64,000 nt of DNA from Nocardioides euryhalodurans. GTDB lineage: Bacteria > Actinomycetota > Actinomycetes > Propionibacteriales > Nocardioidaceae. The DNA is taken from positions 310,001-374,000 of the forward strand of contig NZ_CP038267.1 in the NCBI RefSeq assembly GCF_004564375.1, given 5' to 3'. Positions within the stretch are counted from its first letter, which is position 1. Every line of letters starts with the position of its first letter. The notes below the pieces were generated by a model. It was not told the DNA's origin and searched no databases. It worked only from the letters and a program-made list of their open reading frames with translations. The position numbers and the translations under genes are program-made. Shown here piece by piece: positions 24,495-32,552 of the stretch.

Positions 24495-25925
24495 TCAGTG
24501 AAGATCCTTCTCTGCGGCCTCGATCGCGGCGAACTCCTCTTCCGGAGCCCCCTGCACGATGTGGTGGCGGCTGTACAGGCCGAAGTAGGCGATCGCGAGC
24601 GCGAACACCCCGGCGGTGACGAGGATGACGCGGGTGTCGACGAGCAGGCCCGCGACGACGGCGACGCAGGCGAGCACCAGGGCGATGCCGGTGGTCACCA
24701 CGCCGCCGGGCGTCCGGTAGGGACGCTCGAGGTCGGGCTCCCGGAACCGCAGCACGATGTGGGACAGCATCATCAGCACATAGGAGATCGTGGCGCCGAA
24801 CACCGCGACCAGGATGAGCAGGTCGCCCTGGTTGAAGACGGCCATCACGAACCCGATGATGCCGGGCACGATCAGCGCGAGGTACGGCGTCTTCCGCGAC
24901 CCGGTCTTGGAGAGCACCTTCGGCAGGTAGCCCGCCCGCGAGAGCGCGAAGGTCTGGCGGGAGTAGGCGTAGATGATCGAGAAGAAGCTGGCGATCAGGC
25001 CGAGCAGGCCGACGACGTTGACGAAGGTGCTGACGGCGGTGGAGCCGCCGTAGGCGATCTCGAGGGTGTCGACCAGCGGGTTGCCGGAGCCCTGGATGGC
25101 GTCGGAGCCCGCGGCACCCGGGGCGACCACCAGGATCAGGGCCGCGAACGCCAGCAGGGTCAGCATCGCGGCGATGATGCCCTTCGGCATGGAGCGTGCG
25201 GGGTCCTTGGTCTCCTCGGCCGCGAGCGGCACGCCCTCGACGGCGAGGAAGAACCAGATCGCGTAGGGGAGTGCGGCCCAGATGCCCACCAGCCCGAAGG
25301 GCAGGAACGAGCTCGCCCCGGCTGCGTCACCGGCCGGGATGTCGGTGAGGTTGGCCGCGTCGAACTCCAGGGCGGCGGCGACGACGAAGACGAGCAGCGC
25401 CACCACGGCGATCGCCGTGATCACGAACATCAGCTTCAGCGCCTCGCCCACGCCGTAGAGGTGCAGGCCCACGAACACCACGTAGAAGGCCAGGAAGACC
25501 AGCGGCCCGCTGAGGCCGACCAGCGACTCGACGTACGCGCTGATGAAGTTGGCGATCGCGGCGGGGGCGATGGCGTACTCGACGAGGATCGCCGTGCCCG
25601 TCAGGAAACCGCCCCACGGCCCGAGGGCGCGTCGCGCGAACGCGTACCCGCCACCGGTGGTGGAGATCGCCGACGAGAGCTCGGCGAGGCCGAACACCAT
25701 GAACAGGTACATCACGCCCATGATCAGCGTCGCGACGAGCAGCCCTCCCCAGCCGCCCTCGGCGAGGCCGAAGTTCCACCCGGCGTAGTCGCCGGAGATG
25801 ACGTAGGCGACCCCGAGCCCGGCCAGGAGCACCCAGCCTGCGACGCCGCCCTGGAGCTCGCGCTCGGCGAAGTAGTCGGCGCCCTCGCGCTCGTACTCGA
25901 TCCCTCGGCCCTCGCGTCGTGACAT
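24495..25925 (-). CDS. APC-family amine/amino acid permease (ethanolamine permease-like)
   Basis: 476 residues, about 12 membrane segments. N-terminal GWVLLAGLGVAYVISGDYAGWNFGLAEGGWGG and the GGGYAFARRALGP loop are the phrases I associate with the ethanolamine permease subgroup of the APC superfamily. First gene of the minus-strand operon; its start MSRREGRGIEYEREG is preceded by a terminator hairpin of the catalase gene, so the operon promoter lies within 25926-26008. The substrate assignment rests on family resemblance and context. Confidence 0.85.
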   Translation of the reverse strand: MSRREGRGIEYEREGADYFAERELQGGVAGWVLLAGLGVAYVISGDYAGWNFGLAEGGWGGLLVATLIMGVMYLFMVFGLAELSSAISTTGGGYAFARRALGPWGGFLTGTAILVEYAIAPAAIANFISAYVESLVGLSGPLVFLAFYVVFVGLHLYGVGEALKLMFVITAIAVVALLVFVVAAALEFDAANLTDIPAGDAAGASSFLPFGLVGIWAALPYAIWFFLAVEGVPLAAEETKDPARSMPKGIIAAMLTLLAFAALILVVAPGAAGSDAIQGSGNPLVDTLEIAYGGSTAVSTFVNVVGLLGLIASFFSIIYAYSRQTFALSRAGYLPKVLSKTGSRKTPYLALIVPGIIGFVMAVFNQGDLLILVAVFGATISYVLMMLSHIVLRFREPDLERPYRTPGGVVTTGIALVLACVAVVAGLLVDTRVILVTAGVFALAIAYFGLYSRHHIVQGAPEEEFAAIEAAEKDLH

Positions 25926-26008
25926 CGCAACACCCTTCCCGTCCGGGAGGTCGGGGAGCCGGCCTCGTTGGTGCTCGGAGGCTAGTCCTGCGCGGAAGGG
26001 GCCCACAA

Positions 26009-26047
26009 GCAGCCACGCCCCCTGTGTTGGGCAGGAGGCGTGGCTGC
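26009..26047 (-). terminator. Terminator hairpin of katA
   Basis: GCAGCCACGCC at 26009-26019 pairs with GGCGTGGCTGC at 26037-26047, and an inner CCTG/CAGG extends the stem. It lies 17 bp past the katA stop on the minus strand and upstream of the permease operon, so it separates the two transcription units. Confidence 0.75.
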
Positions 26048-26063
26048 GGAGCTGTGGCGGTGG

Positions 26064-27653
26064 TCAGCCGGCGTGCGTGTCCCGCTCGACGACCGGGTCG
26101 GAGGCGTCCTCCGCGGCGTTGCCGGGCTGGGCGCCCGGTCCGCCGTGGTCGGCACCCGCGCGCACGATCTCCTCGATCTGCTTGCCGGTGTCGGCGTCGA
26201 CGCTCTTCCAGTAGACGAAGGCCCGCTCGAGCACGTCGCCCTCGACGCCGCCGAGGAGGTGGCCGGAGACCGTCTTGACGAACGTGGCCCGCTGGTCGTC
26301 GTCCCAGACCTCGCGGACCAGGGCGCCGGCCTGGCTCCAGTCGTCGTCGTCCTCGCGCAGCGTGTAGGCCTGGCGCACCATGGCGCCGTCGGCCTCCCAG
26401 CCGTCGTCGACCTCGCCGACCTGGTCGGCGTAGCCGCGCCCGAAGGTGTTCGGCGCGTAGACCGGGTCGTCGGAGCGGTGCTCGTAGGCCATCGGCCCGT
26501 CCTGCGTGTAGGTGTTGACCTCGACCCGAGGCCGGTTGACCGGCAGCTGCAGGTAGTTGGGCCCGATCCGGTAGCGGTGGGTGTCGGCGTACGAGAAGGC
26601 GCGGCCGAGCAGCATCTTGTCGGGTGAGAAGCCGATGCCGGGGACCGTCGCCGAGGGCTCGAAGGCGGCCTGCTCGATCTCGGCGAAGAAGTTCTCCGGG
26701 TTGCGGTTCAAGGTCATCGTCCCGACCTCGATCAGCGGGTAGTCCCCGTGCGGCCAGATCTTCGTCAGGTCGAACGGGTTGAGGTGGTAGGTCCTCGCGT
26801 CCTCGTAGGGCATCGCCTGGATCGACAGCGTCCAGCTCGGGTGGTCGCCCCGCGCGATGGCGTCGTTGAGATCGCGGCGGTGGAAGTCGGCGTCCTCGCC
26901 GGCGATCCGGGTGGCGTCGTCGTCGGTGAGCCCCTCGACCCCCTGGTTGCTGTGGAAGTGGTACTTCACCCAGTGCTTGTCGCCGGCCTCGTTGACCCAG
27001 AGGTAGGTGTGCGAGCCGTAGCCGTTCATGTGGCGGTAGGACCGCGGGATGCCGCGGTCACCCATCAGGTAGGTCACCTGGTGGGCCGACTCGGGGTTGA
27101 GGGTCCAGAAGTCCCACTGCATGTTGTTGTCGCGCAGGCCGCTCCCGCCGCGACGCTTCTGCGAGCGGATGAAGTGGGGGAACTTCATGGTGTCGCGGAT
27201 GAAGAAGACCGGCGTGTTGTTGCCGACGAGGTCGTAGTTGCCCTCGCTCGTGTAGAACTTCAGCGCGAAGCCACGCGGGTCGCGCCAGGTGTCGGGGGAG
27301 CCCTGCTCCCCGGCCACGGTCGAGAAGCGCGCGAGCATCTCCGTCCTCGTGCCCTGCTGGAACAGCGCCGCCTTCGTGTACGCCGACACGTCGCCCGTCG
27401 TCTCGAACTCGCCGAACGCGCCGGAGCCCTTGGCGTGCACGTTCCGCTCCGGGACTCGCTCCCGATTGAAGTGGGCCATCTGGTTCAGGAAGTGGACGTC
27501 GTGGAGCAGGATCGGGCCGTCGGCGCCGAGGGTCAGCGAGTTGCGGTCGCTGGGCGCGGGAGCGCCGGTGTCGGTCGTCGACCCGAGGCGCGCCTCCTCG
27601 CTCGGGTTGGTCTTGGTGGCGGTGCCGTCGTTCGGCTGGGGCAGCTCGGTCAT
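26064..27653 (-). CDS. katA: Monofunctional haem catalase
   Basis: 529 residues, clade of small-subunit to mid-size catalases. The N terminus has [35 protein letters not shown] with the active-site His; the distal Asn lies in [10 protein letters not shown]; the proximal Tyr lies in [14 protein letters not shown]. Decomposes hydrogen peroxide. GAGGAGAGG Shine-Dalgarno ends about 8 nt before the ATG. An ankyrin-repeat gene lies 58 bp upstream on the same strand. TTGACT overlapping the end of that gene (complement of 27710-27715) could be the -35 of a separate katA promoter. Confidence 0.96.
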   Translation of the reverse strand: MTELPQPNDGTATKTNPSEEARLGSTTDTGAPAPSDRNSLTLGADGPILLHDVHFLNQMAHFNRERVPERNVHAKGSGAFGEFETTGDVSAYTKAALFQQGTRTEMLARFSTVAGEQGSPDTWRDPRGFALKFYTSEGNYDLVGNNTPVFFIRDTMKFPHFIRSQKRRGGSGLRDNNMQWDFWTLNPESAHQVTYLMGDRGIPRSYRHMNGYGSHTYLWVNEAGDKHWVKYHFHSNQGVEGLTDDDATRIAGEDADFHRRDLNDAIARGDHPSWTLSIQAMPYEDARTYHLNPFDLTKIWPHGDYPLIEVGTMTLNRNPENFFAEIEQAAFEPSATVPGIGFSPDKMLLGRAFSYADTHRYRIGPNYLQLPVNRPRVEVNTYTQDGPMAYEHRSDDPVYAPNTFGRGYADQVGEVDDGWEADGAMVRQAYTLREDDDDWSQAGALVREVWDDDQRATFVKTVSGHLLGGVEGDVLERAFVYWKSVDADTGKQIEEIVRAGADHGGPGAQPGNAAEDASDPVVERDTHAG

Positions 27654-27711
27654 GGGGGGTCCTCTCCTCGCGTCCGGAACCCCTCCAACCAAGCACTCAG
27701 ACTGGAACGAG

Positions 27712-28122
27712 TCAAGAAAACCCTGAGGTGTCGGGCGTGTCCCCCAGCAGGTGGCCGGTGCCGAACATCGCGGCCGCCTCACGGCCGGACGGGCTCCCCC
27801 GGTCCAGGTCGGCGCCGGCAGCGACCAGGGCGCGGACCACCTCGTCCTCGCCCTTGAAGAGCGCGCCGGCGACGGGGGACTGACCGCGGTCGTTGAGGCG
27901 GTCGGGATCGGCGCCGCGCTCCAGCAGCATCCGGACCGTGCCGGCGTGCCCGTGGTACGCGGCCAGCATCAGCAACGTGTTGCCCGCGGCGTCGGGGTGG
28001 TCGACCGGGTAGCCGCCGTCGACGTACTGGCCCAGCAGCTCGGTCTGCCCGTCGCGCGCGCAGTCCATGGCGAAGGACACGATCCTCGCGAGGTCGTCGG
28101 GCGCCGGCCCCTGGTCGGTCAT
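27712..28122 (-). CDS. Ankyrin-repeat protein upstream of catalase
   Basis: 136 residues, about three ankyrin repeats: [70 protein letters not shown] is the typical helix-loop-helix pattern with TLLMLAA and GADP. No signal peptide, so it is cytoplasmic. Ankyrin genes next to katA (as ankB in Pseudomonas aeruginosa) support full catalase activity, and the same partnership is inferred here. Divergent from the surface-protein gene at 28284. Confidence 0.85.
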   Translation of the reverse strand: MTDQGPAPDDLARIVSFAMDCARDGQTELLGQYVDGGYPVDHPDAAGNTLLMLAAYHGHAGTVRMLLERGADPDRLNDRGQSPVAGALFKGEDEVVRALVAAGADLDRGSPSGREAAAMFGTGHLLGDTPDTSGFS

Positions 28123-28283
28123 CCCCGGGACGTTAGTCCACAGGCGAAAGTTAAGGATCCGGGGATTGTCGTGACTTCCACGTACTGTCGCCGTTGAGCA
28201 CGACTGGCGGCGCCGTGGGGGCGCCGTGTCACAACTCAGACAGGTCAGGACCGGGGGGTTCGGGCCGAGGGGGGAATCAAGCA

Positions 28284-29228
28284 ATGCGTCTAGTCACGCA
28301 TGCGCGCGCCTATCTGGCGGCGCTCCTGATGGTCATGGTGGGGTTGGTGGCCGTCGCGTCACCGGCCTCGGCCCACACGCCGGTCGTCGAGGGTGAGGTC
28401 GTCTGCGACACCGAGACCGGCCTGTTCGACGTCGTGTGGACGATCGGCAACTCCGAGCGCGACAAGGTGATGACCTACACCTCGCGCCTCGGCGACGGCA
28501 CCGTCGAGCCGAACCCGGCGACCGTCACGCTCACCGAGAGCGGCCTGCAGGCCGGGAGCCACTCCCTGCAGGTCGACGCCTCGTGGCCCAACGGCGTCAC
28601 CGCCTCCGACACGGCCACGGTGGTCGCGGAGGGTGAGTGCGCGAAGCCGGAGCCGGAGAAGGTCACGGTCAACCCGTCGTTCACCGACAACGTGTGCGTC
28701 GACAACACCTACACCGAGCCGGGGCTCGACGCTCCCGAGGTGGAGGGCACCACGGTTCGGGTCGACGGCACCGTCGCGCCCGGCGAGACGGTCACCGTCA
28801 CCTACACCGCCCTGGAGGGCTACGTCATCGAGGGCCAGTCGGTCTTCGAGCACACCTTCCCGACCGAGCCCGCCTCGGTCGAGGACTGCGCCGACCGTCC
28901 CGAGCAGCCGGAGCCGGTCGTCGACCAGCGCTCCGAGGTGCGCGAGGACTGCGTGCGTGTCGAGCGCCGCACCTGGGACATCGTCACCGGCTACGTCTGG
29001 GACGGCGAGCAGTGGGTCCTCGGCGAGCCCGAGGTCCGCAACGACACCGGCTGGGTGACGGTCCGGCGGCTGACGGTCGCCGAGCGCGTCGCCAAGGGCT
29101 GCATCGAGATCGAGGGCGAGGAGGAGGTGCCGGAGAACCCGGCGCCGCCGACGACCCCGACCACCCCGACCGGCAGCCAGACGCCGGGCACTCCGGCGGT
29201 TCCGACCGCGGTCGACGCCGGGATCTAG
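28284..29228 (+). CDS. Secreted surface protein, single-repeat paralogue ending in VPTAVDAGI
   Basis: 314 residues. Sec signal peptide (MRLVTHARAYLAALL, cleavage likely after ASPASA at ~30). The middle (~125-215) matches the 32553-35162 protein: FTDN.CV, TVTVTY.A, HTFP.EPAS..DC. One WD-type unit follows (TGYVWDGEQWVLG, flanked by Cys), then an acidic stretch and a PPTTPTTPTG linker. The last nine residues VPTAVDAGI match VPTVVDAGA of the paralogue, where a membrane segment and RRR tail continue. Here translation stops at the motif, so it may be released or truncated. The leader GGGGGGAATCAAGCAATG resembles that of the paralogue. Confidence 0.8.
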   Translation: MRLVTHARAYLAALLMVMVGLVAVASPASAHTPVVEGEVVCDTETGLFDVVWTIGNSERDKVMTYTSRLGDGTVEPNPATVTLTESGLQAGSHSLQVDASWPNGVTASDTATVVAEGECAKPEPEKVTVNPSFTDNVCVDNTYTEPGLDAPEVEGTTVRVDGTVAPGETVTVTYTALEGYVIEGQSVFEHTFPTEPASVEDCADRPEQPEPVVDQRSEVREDCVRVERRTWDIVTGYVWDGEQWVLGEPEVRNDTGWVTVRRLTVAERVAKGCIEIEGEEEVPENPAPPTTPTTPTGSQTPGTPAVPTAVDAGI

Positions 29229-29617
29229 CCGGCATCCTCCGGGAGGATCGCGTCGAGCTCCATCTCGACCTTCCACCGGGGATCGAGCAGGCCGGCGACC
29301 ACCACCATGGTGCTCGCCGGCCTGATCTCGCCGAAGACCTCGCGGTGGACGGCCGACACGGCGTCGGCGTACGCCGCGTCGGTGACGTACTGCCGCGTCC
29401 GGATGGCGTGCTCGGGGGCGCCGCCGAGCTCGGCCAACGCGCCGAGCACGATCTCCCAGCAACGCCGTGCCTGCACGGCCGGGTCGGGGTCGACCGTGCC
29501 GTCGGGCCACACCGGAGCGGTCCCGGCGATGGCGACGGTGCTGCCCGCGCGCACGCCCCGGCTGAAGCCGGTGGAGTCCTCGTGGGGCGAGCCCGAGCGC
29601 GCCTGCTGTCGTGTCAT
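29225..29617 (-). CDS. RidA family protein
   Basis: 130 residues. RidA/YjgF fold: FSRGVRAGSTVAIAGTAPV at the start, IRTRQYVTDAAYADAV with the conserved Arg, and RPASTMVVVAGLLDPRWKVEMELDAI at the end. The family deaminates reactive enamines/imines; the Arg before the C-terminal ASTM strand is present. Convergent with the preceding gene by a 4-bp overlap. TATCGT on the minus strand ends 7 nt before the ATG. Confidence 0.9.
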   Translation of the reverse strand: MTRQQARSGSPHEDSTGFSRGVRAGSTVAIAGTAPVWPDGTVDPDPAVQARRCWEIVLGALAELGGAPEHAIRTRQYVTDAAYADAVSAVHREVFGEIRPASTMVVVAGLLDPRWKVEMELDAILPEDAG

Positions 29618-29667
29618 GCCACGGACGATAGGGCGTGCCTCCCGACTCCGTGGCCGAGAACCCCGAC

Positions 29668-30633
29668 CTACGCCCTGCCCGGGCTGCCGTGCGAGTAGAG
29701 CTCGCGGATCACGTCCTCGATCGCCGGCTCCTGGATCGAGAGGTCCGCGACGTCGTACGTCGCCGCGACGGCCGCGACGACCGGTGCGGCGCTCGTGTCG
29801 GCCGGGAAGGTGAGCCACTGCCGCGGCCCCGAGACGTCGCGGGTCGTCGCTCCCGCGACCTCGATCGGTGGTGCCTCGTCGACGAGGTCGACGACCAGGG
29901 TGCGGGTCGAGCCGCCGTGCCGGTGCAGGCCCGTGAGCGAGCCGTCGTAGACCGAGGTGCCGTGGTCGATCACGATCACCCGGTCGCAGAGCGCCTCGAC
30001 GTCGGCGAGGTCGTGGGTGGTGAGGATCAGCGTGGTGCCGCGCTCGGCGTTGAGCACGCGGAGGAACTCGCGGACCCGGCCCTTGCTCACGACGTCGAGC
30101 CCGATCGTCGGCTCGTCGAGGAAGAGCAGGCGCGGGTCGTGGAGGAGCGCGGCCGTGATGTCCCCGCGCATCCGCTGGCCCAGGCTGAGCTGCCGCACCG
30201 GCGTGTCCAGCAGGTCGCCGAGCTCGAGCAGCTCGACGTACCGGTCGAGGTTGGCACGGTGCCGAGCGGGATCCGTGCGATAGATCCGTCGCAGCAGGTC
30301 GAAGGAGTCGCGCAGCGGCAGGTCCCACCACAGGGTGGTGCGCTGGCCGAAGACAACGCCGATCTGACGGGCCAGCTCGGTGCGCTGCCGCTGCGGCGCC
30401 AGCCCCGCCACCTCGAGGTCCCCGCTGGTCGGGTGCAGGATCCCGGTCAGCATCTTGATGGTGGTGGACTTGCCCGCGCCGTTGGGGCCGAGGTAGCCGA
30501 CCATCTCGCCCTCGGCGATCGAGAAGCTGAGGTCGTGGACGGCCCGCACGGTGGTGGGGCGCCGCCGCCGACCGCCCTCCTTGCGGCGTACGGCGAAGGT
30601 GCGCTCGAGCCCGTGGACGTCGATCAGTGCCAT
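29668..30633 (-). CDS. ABC-2 type exporter ATP-binding protein
   Basis: 321 residues. Walker A GPNGAGKSTT (~50), signature LSLGQRMRGD, Walker B LLFLDEPTIGLDV, switch TTHDLADVEAL. The C-terminal extension of about 90 residues is typical of ATPases paired with ABC-2 family permeases. It follows the permease genes on the minus strand (1 bp gap) and forms a three-gene exporter cassette. Transported substrate unknown. Confidence 0.9.
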   Translation of the reverse strand: MALIDVHGLERTFAVRRKEGGRRRRPTTVRAVHDLSFSIAEGEMVGYLGPNGAGKSTTIKMLTGILHPTSGDLEVAGLAPQRQRTELARQIGVVFGQRTTLWWDLPLRDSFDLLRRIYRTDPARHRANLDRYVELLELGDLLDTPVRQLSLGQRMRGDITAALLHDPRLLFLDEPTIGLDVVSKGRVREFLRVLNAERGTTLILTTHDLADVEALCDRVIVIDHGTSVYDGSLTGLHRHGGSTRTLVVDLVDEAPPIEVAGATTRDVSGPRQWLTFPADTSAAPVVAAVAATYDVADLSIQEPAIEDVIRELYSHGSPGRA

Positions 30634-30634
30634 G

Positions 30635-31453
30635 TCAGCTCCCGGTGGAGGTGTAGGAACGCAGCCCGGTCCGCCACGCCAGGCCCGCGACGGCCAGCAT
30701 CAGGATCCCCACCGGCAGCGGTGCCAGCGCGAACCACCCGGGCATGCCGAAGGGGTCGGGGCGGTCGAGCAGGTGGAGGCAGGAGTACCAGTTGGTGAAC
30801 GCCACCGGGATCACGAAGGTCAGCGTCCTGACCACCTCCCGCGGGAAGACGGTGAGCGGGTACTGGGTCATGGTGTTGCCGCCGTAGGTGAAGGCGTTGG
30901 CGAACTCGCTCGCGTCGTGGGTCCAGAACTGCACGCACGACATGGTCACGAACAGCGAGAAGAAGATGGCGCACGCGCCCAGCACCATCCCCATCGCCAC
31001 GACGACCTTGTCCGCGGACCAGTCGACCGACCAGGCGCCCCACGCGAAGACGGCAACGGCCTGCGTGATCCGGCCGAGCCGGCGCAGCGCGAAGCGGTCG
31101 GCACAGACCTGCACGAGCACCGGCACCGGTCGCGTCAGCATGGTGTCGAGCGTGCCGGTACGGACGTGGTCGCCGATCTGCTCGACGCTGCCGATCAGCA
31201 GGTCGGCGACGCCGATCCCGATGCCGCTGGCTCCGTAGAGGAGGGCGATCTCCCACAGCTCGAACCCCCCGAGCGCGTCGACGGTCGAGAACATCAGCCA
31301 CAGCGCGACGAAGTCGAGGAAGGTGATGAGCGCGCTGCCCAGCGTCATCAGCCAGAACGACAGGGGATAGGCCAGCGAGGAGCGGACCCACATCCAGGCG
31401 ATGCGGCCGTAGAGCTCGGGCGCCTCGCGCACCGTCCGGGACAGCTCAGCCAC
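30635..31453 (-). CDS. ABC-2 family permease subunit
   Basis: 272 residues, six hydrophobic segments starting at about residue 30 (SFWLMTLGSALITFLDFVALWL). IGDHVRTGTLDTMLTRPVPVLVQ is the conserved cytoplasmic ABC-2 helix, with RTGTLD here corresponding to RTGDVAIDLYRP in the partner. It overlaps the upstream permease gene by 8 bp and is followed by the ATPase, so the three are one operon. A two-permease design suggests a heterodimeric channel. Confidence 0.88.
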   Translation of the reverse strand: MAELSRTVREAPELYGRIAWMWVRSSLAYPLSFWLMTLGSALITFLDFVALWLMFSTVDALGGFELWEIALLYGASGIGIGVADLLIGSVEQIGDHVRTGTLDTMLTRPVPVLVQVCADRFALRRLGRITQAVAVFAWGAWSVDWSADKVVVAMGMVLGACAIFFSLFVTMSCVQFWTHDASEFANAFTYGGNTMTQYPLTVFPREVVRTLTFVIPVAFTNWYSCLHLLDRPDPFGMPGWFALAPLPVGILMLAVAGLAWRTGLRSYTSTGS

Positions 31454-32240
31454 CCTGCACCACCACCCTGCGCGTCGCGGCGCCGACGACCGCCCGGCAG
31501 CAGCCGAGGAGCACCACCGCCCACGCGACCTGCAGACCCAGCGCGGCCAGGAGCCCGGTTCCGTCGAGCGTGCCGAGCCAGACGTCGGCCGGCGTCTGCA
31601 GGTAGGAGGCCCACGGCAGCACCAGCGCGATCGAGCGCAGCGGCTCCGGGAAGATCACGAGCGGGAGCGCCAGGCCGCTGAAGAAGATCGCGAGCACGCC
31701 GGACATCAGCTGCACGCCGGACTGGTCGAGCAGCCAGAACGCCGAGCACGCGACCAGGAAGCGGAAGCCGAAGCTGGTGACCACGGCGAGAACGATGCTG
31801 ACGGCGAACAGTGCGGCGCCCGCGAGGTCGGGGAGCCGGATGTCGAAGAGGACGAAGCCGACCACTGTCGGCGCCAGCCCCCGGGTCAGCAGGTGGTACG
31901 CCGCCCGGCCGAGGTCGGCGGCGAGGTACCACCCGACCAGGCCCACCGGTCGGTAGAGGTCGATCGCGACGTCGCCGGTGCGGATCCGGGCGGCCAGGTC
32001 GTCGGTGGAGCCGCCGCCCCACAGGGCCACGGTCATGAGCAGCGCCTGGCCCAGCCACACGTACGTGACCGCGTCGACGGCGTCGTACCCTCCGGCGCCC
32101 GGACGCGCGGTCCACAGCGCGAGGTAGACGTAGCTGTAGATGACGCCGAAGACGCTGTTGGTGAAGATCCCCGCGAGGGTCGCGGCCCGGTAGGTCGCGT
32201 AGCGGCGGAACGCACGCGTCGCGACGGCGACGTAGAGCAT
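31446..32240 (-). CDS. ABC-2 family permease subunit
   Basis: 264 residues, six hydrophobic segments. The start MLYVAVATRAFRRYATYRAATLAGIFTNSVFGVIYSY and the conserved DLAARIRTGDVAIDLYRPV loop are shared with members of this ABC-2 subfamily. It is the first gene of the cassette; no Shine-Dalgarno is obvious in the 30 bp upstream. The cassette lies between the two surface-protein paralogues, though on the opposite strand. Confidence 0.87.
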   Translation of the reverse strand: MLYVAVATRAFRRYATYRAATLAGIFTNSVFGVIYSYVYLALWTARPGAGGYDAVDAVTYVWLGQALLMTVALWGGGSTDDLAARIRTGDVAIDLYRPVGLVGWYLAADLGRAAYHLLTRGLAPTVVGFVLFDIRLPDLAGAALFAVSIVLAVVTSFGFRFLVACSAFWLLDQSGVQLMSGVLAIFFSGLALPLVIFPEPLRSIALVLPWASYLQTPADVWLGTLDGTGLLAALGLQVAWAVVLLGCCRAVVGAATRRVVVQGG

Positions 32241-32552
32241 GCGTGACCTCCGAGACACGACCGGGTGCGGTCGCGCATCATGCCACGCGTTGGCCGACCC
32301 GGGGGCGGGGTAGCCCGTCCGGGTGGCGTCCGGCTCACCCGAACGGACCATGATTGTCAGACGATCGGTAACGGGCGATCACCCAGTCCGCCACAACTCG
32401 TCAACAGCAGGGGTGATGCCCTCGTGGGCGCCTGATCCCGTGGCTACCTTTCAGGCACGCACCACCGGTGCGCGCCCGGCTCGCCGGGACCGTGGGAAAT
32501 CTTGGACCGTCAAACGCTGGGGGGCGCGAGCGGTCCGTGGGGGGAAGTCAGC
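32241..32552. other. 312-bp intergenic region between ABC exporter and large surface protein
   Basis: Divergent promoters must lie here. The only clear element is the leader GGGGGGAAGTCAGCATG just before 32553, which matches the leader of the paralogue at 28284 (GGGGGGAATCAAGCAATG). No coding signal or strong hairpin is seen. Confidence 0.4.
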
